Assembly: GCA_031256525.1 (NCBI GenBank)
Contig: JAIRQK010000078.1
Coordinates: 1-8,083, forward strand
Source of the DNA: Campylobacteraceae bacterium
GTDB taxonomy: Bacteria; Campylobacterota; Campylobacteria; Campylobacterales; Campylobacteraceae
Direction of reading: 5' to 3'
Length of the DNA stretch: 8,083 bases
Made by a program: the position numbers and the translations under genes. This document shows positions 4,779 to 8,083 of this stretch, piece after piece (the stretch's first letter is position 1; each line of letters opens with the position of its first letter). The notes under the pieces are model-generated. The model was not told where the DNA came from. It saw nothing but the letters and a program-made list of their open reading frames with translations, and ran no database searches.

Positions 4779-7301
4779 ATGAATAAAGCACAAAAAGGTC
4801 ATAGAGGGAGTATTGTCTCCTTGGAAATCACAATAGAGAATGTAAAATATAATATCTTACCATTGCTTGGAGGTCTGAAGATCGCACAACCAAATACCAC
4901 TTATCCAAAACTTATTAAACTCTTTATAACCATCTTTGCAATGTTTGTGTTTACAACAACAATGCAAGCACAAGAGGCAGGGGAGACACCAGCACAAGAA
5001 AGTATTTTTGCAAGTCAAGAGATAATAGAAAAATTAAACAATAAACCAAAGCCTGAAGATTGTAAAATGCAATGTAGAAAAGTAAAAGATAATTCACTAT
5101 ATGTTACAAGGATAGTAAACTTTGATGTGATAACTGGTACAACTACTTGTGATGTATATCACAAGCAAGGCAATCAGAGTATTCCTTTAGGCAATGGTGA
5201 ATCAGCAGGCACTATTAATAAAAACTGTCAAGAAGTTATAAAGACAGAACTGCTGAAAGACAATGAACTTTGGAGCTACAACCTTAAAGTAAAAATGGAT
5301 AGTCAAATGAATGTTACATTTCAAAAAATGACAGTAAGTAAATTTTTAGCTGCATTAATGACTTTAGATCCTGATGTAATTAATTTTTATCAAACAGCAA
5401 GAGATGGAACTTTAGTTTTAGACGATCCAAATCTTATGAATAGTGGAAAAGTTGTAGATACAAGATTTGCAGGTGAATATCGTGATTGGCTTGATAAAAT
5501 ACCTGGATTTAGTACTATTTTTGGTATTAAAGGAGTTTCACTTGGTGATATAAAACCAGCAAATACAGCTGATACTTTTAATAAAGCAAATTTAGGCTTT
5601 TTTGCAGCTATGTATCATAATATGGGGAAAATATACTCCCATCTTCAAACTCTATTACTAGTATTTATCGGAAGTTTTTTTATGATATCTGTTGCTTTTA
5701 GAAGAGGTGTAAAGCTACTTGATAAAAGCAATGATGACACTGGCAATAAATGGCTTATGACAGTGATAACCCCAGCCCTTGGTATAGTCTTTTTCTTTCT
5801 ACCTATTCCGGAAGATGGCATAAATACAAATATTGTCCAAAAGATAACAAGACACTTTGTGCAAAGAAGTGTTGAGATAGCCGATCAAACAGCACAAGTA
5901 GGAATTAACGCTTATATGAATAAACTTTTTGCATCTGTTGGTGCTGTTGCACAAGATACCGAAAGAGATGCAAGACAAAATCTTGATATATTACAAAAAC
6001 AAATAAAAGTTGTGGGAGAACAATTAAAATTATGCGAAGCAAGATATGAAGGATATGGAATTTCATCCCCGTGGTATTCTAATGAACATAGAAAAACTGA
6101 TAACAGAAAAGAATTTCCAAATCCAGCAGATCCAAAGAATGCAAATGAAATAGATAATATGGAAAAAAATAATTGGAGTAACACAACAAAAGATATAAGG
6201 GTTATAGCTTGTTATAATTTGTGGGACAGTTACTATAAAATTTCTTATCAAATCAATCAACTTGAACCTCGTGTTGCTTCAATGAAAGATACTTTAACTG
6301 ATAGTATTTGGGAAGTTAATGTGTTTGATCTTAATAGATGGGATGAAAGACCATTAAGAAGAAATCTTAATATGATAAAAAATATTACAGAAAATAGATT
6401 AGCAGAGCTTGGTTGGTTGCAAGCTACGATAATAGCACCTTGGTTTATATTTATCGAAAATATGCCTATGTATGAAAGAAAAAATGTTGAAAATGAACAG
6501 GTTAAGAAAAATATAGGGGCAGTAGAAAAAAGTATAGCAAAACAGGGAAATGGTAAAGATTATATTGATGATGCTATAGGTCTTTTTATGGGTCAATTGG
6601 TTTACTTTATGTTGCCGGGTGCTTCTAAAGTTTATGATTTTATTGATGGAAAAAAACCAAATGATGAAGATAGCAAGTTAGAAAGTTGGGGCGTAAAGCT
6701 TTTTATAACACTGCAAAACACCGATACGGTCAAATATGCTCTTATGAATTTGGTGTGCAAAAGTTGCTCATCAGTACTATACACAGCTTGGATATATGAA
6801 CAATTAATTAAACTTCTACCAATAATATTTTGCGTAGTTGCTGCTGTTATTGCAACTATAGGTTATTTGGTTGAGTTAGCAAAGTTTTTCTATATTATGC
6901 CATTTGTTGTAGCCTTTTCACTTACTACAAAGAGAGTTAATAAGATATTTGACTTTTTGTTAACTGGAATTGCTATATTCTTTAAGCCTATACTGATAGT
7001 TCTATTTATCTTTTTTGCTCTATTTGCACATAGTTTAGTTCTTGATGTTTTTATGAGTTTGCTAAATGAACAGTTTGCAGCTATTACTGCTATAAATGAG
7101 GATATGGTACTTGCCTCTGTAATGAACATATTCTTTGTACTACTAACCATTATAGCCTCAATAGGAAGTATGTTTATAATGTGGAAGTTGATATTAACAG
7201 CTCCAAACTGGACACTTAAAATGGTAGGACTTGATGGAAATAGCGATGTATTTGTTGATAGTTTAGCTACTAAATTAGAAAGACATAGTTTTCAGGTATA
7301 G
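4779..7301 (+). CDS. DotA/TraY-like polytopic T4SS inner-membrane protein
   Basis: An 840-aa membrane protein. The ATG at 4779 follows AAGGA by 8 nt. A hydrophobic stretch at 46-60 ends in an Ala-x-Ala-like site (MQA-QE, after A64), a signal peptide whose leading polar part is about 45 residues, far longer than usual. Next is a periplasmic region with C95, C99, C124 and C150. Helices lie at about 287-305 and 323-342, followed by a large hydrophilic domain (about 345-595, C419 and C478). A weaker hydrophobic stretch lies at 600-614, and strong helices at about 673-697, 702-716, 727-753 and 781-803. The C-terminus (PNWTLKMVGLDGN, 809-821) is short and cytoplasmic or periplasmic. Known DotA and TraY also have a cleaved leader and multiple helices clustered towards the C-terminus with a large soluble domain, but are somewhat longer. 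The family call rests on layout and context. A VirB6/TrbL-like channel protein is the main alternative. Confidence 0.68.
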   Translation: MNKAQKGHRGSIVSLEITIENVKYNILPLLGGLKIAQPNTTYPKLIKLFITIFAMFVFTTTMQAQEAGETPAQESIFASQEIIEKLNNKPKPEDCKMQCRKVKDNSLYVTRIVNFDVITGTTTCDVYHKQGNQSIPLGNGESAGTINKNCQEVIKTELLKDNELWSYNLKVKMDSQMNVTFQKMTVSKFLAALMTLDPDVINFYQTARDGTLVLDDPNLMNSGKVVDTRFAGEYRDWLDKIPGFSTIFGIKGVSLGDIKPANTADTFNKANLGFFAAMYHNMGKIYSHLQTLLLVFIGSFFMISVAFRRGVKLLDKSNDDTGNKWLMTVITPALGIVFFFLPIPEDGINTNIVQKITRHFVQRSVEIADQTAQVGINAYMNKLFASVGAVAQDTERDARQNLDILQKQIKVVGEQLKLCEARYEGYGISSPWYSNEHRKTDNRKEFPNPADPKNANEIDNMEKNNWSNTTKDIRVIACYNLWDSYYKISYQINQLEPRVASMKDTLTDSIWEVNVFDLNRWDERPLRRNLNMIKNITENRLAELGWLQATIIAPWFIFIENMPMYERKNVENEQVKKNIGAVEKSIAKQGNGKDYIDDAIGLFMGQLVYFMLPGASKVYDFIDGKKPNDEDSKLESWGVKLFITLQNTDTVKYALMNLVCKSCSSVLYTAWIYEQLIKLLPIIFCVVAAVIATIGYLVELAKFFYIMPFVVAFSLTTKRVNKIFDFLLTGIAIFFKPILIVLFIFFALFAHSLVLDVFMSLLNEQFAAITAINEDMVLASVMNIFFVLLTIIASIGSMFIMWKLILTAPNWTLKMVGLDGNSDVFVDSLATKLERHSFQV

Positions 7302-7305
7302 GGGT

Positions 7306-7334
7306 TTGAATTTGAAAAAAAATTATGTTAAAAT
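7306..7334 (+). promoter_or_regulatory. Predicted sigma-70-type promoter
   Basis: TTGAAT (7306-7311) and TAAAAT (7329-7334) are separated by 17 nt. The first matches 4 of 6 consensus bases and the second 5 of 6. The spacer is A/T-rich with an A-run, as is common in Campylobacterota promoters. It lies in the 78-nt gap before the last gene and would start transcription near 7340, about 40 nt upstream of its ATG. Confidence 0.55.
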
Positions 7335-7379
7335 CTGTTCTTTAAAATTTAATTGTTTTAGAGTGAGGGGGTTAAAGTT

Positions 7380-8083
7380 ATGAAAAAGTTTTTAAAGTTT
7401 ATCTCTTTAATATTGATATGTATATTTTTATATTTGATATGTTCTATGATACCACAAACGCCACTATACAGAAACAACTTCTCTGTTGAAAATACAGCTG
7501 TAGTATTTGGTAGGATTGGAAGATATGACAACCAAACAGTTATAGGAAATTTAAAAATAAACGAAAATGGTTTTTACTACTTAGAAGTTACAGATATACC
7601 AGACTACTACTTTAATGAGGATGGTAAAATGCTTATAAAAGTTACTAGACGTGGATATGAAAAACCAATGCTTTGGAATAGTCAGTTTCAAGCGTATGAC
7701 AGACAAGTATATTTAGGTAATACTAAGCTAATCGAAACAGAAGACTATAGACTCTGCACTAAAGCCGAAGTTATTGAATTAATAGATGAAGGTTATGAAG
7801 ATAAACTTGCATATATAAAACGTTTTAAAACAAAAGATACTAAGTACAAAGAAATTAGTGAGGAAGAATTTAAAGAGTATTTAAAAAAATACAAATCTAC
7901 AATAAACATTCGCAGATTTCCACAAAACGGCAAGTATGGTGATAAGGGACCTTACGATGGTATCATTATATTTCCTAAAGGCAAAAAGCCTTTCCTTAAC
8001 TTTTTTCATGACATGAAAATATCAGAAGCTAATAAAGAAATATCAGAAGTTAATAAAGGAGGTAGTCTTAGTTTTGGTGATTA
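7380..8083 (+). CDS. Membrane-anchored protein of unknown function, 3' end open
   Basis: The ATG at 7380 follows AGGGGG (7366-7371) by 8 nt, and the frame stays open for 234 codons to the window edge. The last two bases are TA, so the gene either stops at the next base (TAA or TAG) or continues with Tyr. Residues 1-24 are MKK followed by a hydrophobic segment (FISLILICIFLYLICSMI), a signal anchor or uncleaved signal. C14 and C21 are not in a good lipobox, so a lipoprotein is unlikely. The rest is soluble and rich in Tyr, Lys and Glu, with strand-like segments (VVFGRIGRYDNQTVIGNLKI, about 41-60; FYYLEV, 65-70) and a charged helix near 155-172. Two heptads (ISEANKE, ISEVNKG) occur at 214-227. 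I do not recognise the family. With its own promoter and position at the end of a tra-like cluster, an accessory role such as exclusion or immunity is possible but not shown. Confidence 0.72.
   Translation, partial: MKKFLKFISLILICIFLYLICSMIPQTPLYRNNFSVENTAVVFGRIGRYDNQTVIGNLKINENGFYYLEVTDIPDYYFNEDGKMLIKVTRRGYEKPMLWNSQFQAYDRQVYLGNTKLIETEDYRLCTKAEVIELIDEGYEDKLAYIKRFKTKDTKYKEISEEEFKEYLKKYKSTINIRRFPQNGKYGDKGPYDGIIIFPKGKKPFLNFFHDMKISEANKEISEVNKGGSLSFGD
8017..8058 (+). repeat. 21-nt tandem duplication in the last gene
   Basis: Positions 8017-8037 and 8038-8058 are identical but for one base (C8029 versus T8050). The 21-nt period keeps frame and doubles one heptad in the protein (ISEANKE then ISEVNKG, with Ala/Val as the only core change). 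This is likely a recent slippage duplication. Confidence 0.75.

Noticed and set aside
5912..6596. Several 60-90-codon - strand frames rich in Phe, Ile, Ser and Cys
   Set aside because: They are reverse-strand translations of the AT-rich DotA-like gene, short and without plausible starts.
7380..7445. Lipoprotein signal on the last gene
   Set aside because: The residues before C14 and C21 (Leu-Ile-Cys) lack the small residue normally needed just before a lipobox cysteine.

Overview
The window looks like part of a conjugation or type IV secretion (T4SS) gene cluster from a low-GC bacterium. AT-rich codons, short Lys-rich signal peptides and the style of the one clear promoter suggest a Campylobacterota (epsilonproteobacterial) plasmid or integrative element. 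That taxonomic call is inference, because no rRNA or housekeeping gene is present. All eight genes lie on the + strand.

Block 1 (2-4601) is one tightly packed operon of six genes, all but one pair separated by 0-1 nt or overlapping. It holds the C-terminal part of a VirB4/TraU/DotO-like ATPase; a 212-aa four-helix membrane protein; a 102-aa Cys4 zinc-ribbon protein that resembles the C-terminal repeat of bacterial topoisomerases; a 133-aa pilin-sized protein with a signal peptide, two membrane helices and the strongest ribosome binding site in the operon; a 104-aa exported coiled-coil protein; and a 355-aa exported protein with four evenly spaced cysteines.

Block 2 (4602-4778) is a 177-nt intergenic region packed with four inverted repeats. 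They include a perfect 22-nt palindrome and a hairpin that repeats 11 nt of it. It is the only sizeable break before the next tra-like gene, so it is the natural place for regulation.

Block 3 (4779-7301) is one 840-aa polytopic membrane protein with an unusually late signal peptide. Its layout resembles the DotA/TraY family, the large inner-membrane protein of I-type (IncI, Dot/Icm-like) T4SSs.

Block 4 (7306-8083) is a recognisable sigma-70-type promoter followed by a gene for a membrane-anchored protein of unknown function. That gene runs to the window edge and ends in a 21-nt tandem duplication.

Taken together, the ATPase would energise assembly or transport, the polytopic proteins would form the inner-membrane channel, and the exported proteins would build periplasmic, pilus or surface parts. 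The mix of a recognisable ATPase and DotA-like protein with several unrecognised small exported proteins suggests a divergent I-type system. No tRNA, rRNA, CRISPR array, transposase or relaxase was seen.
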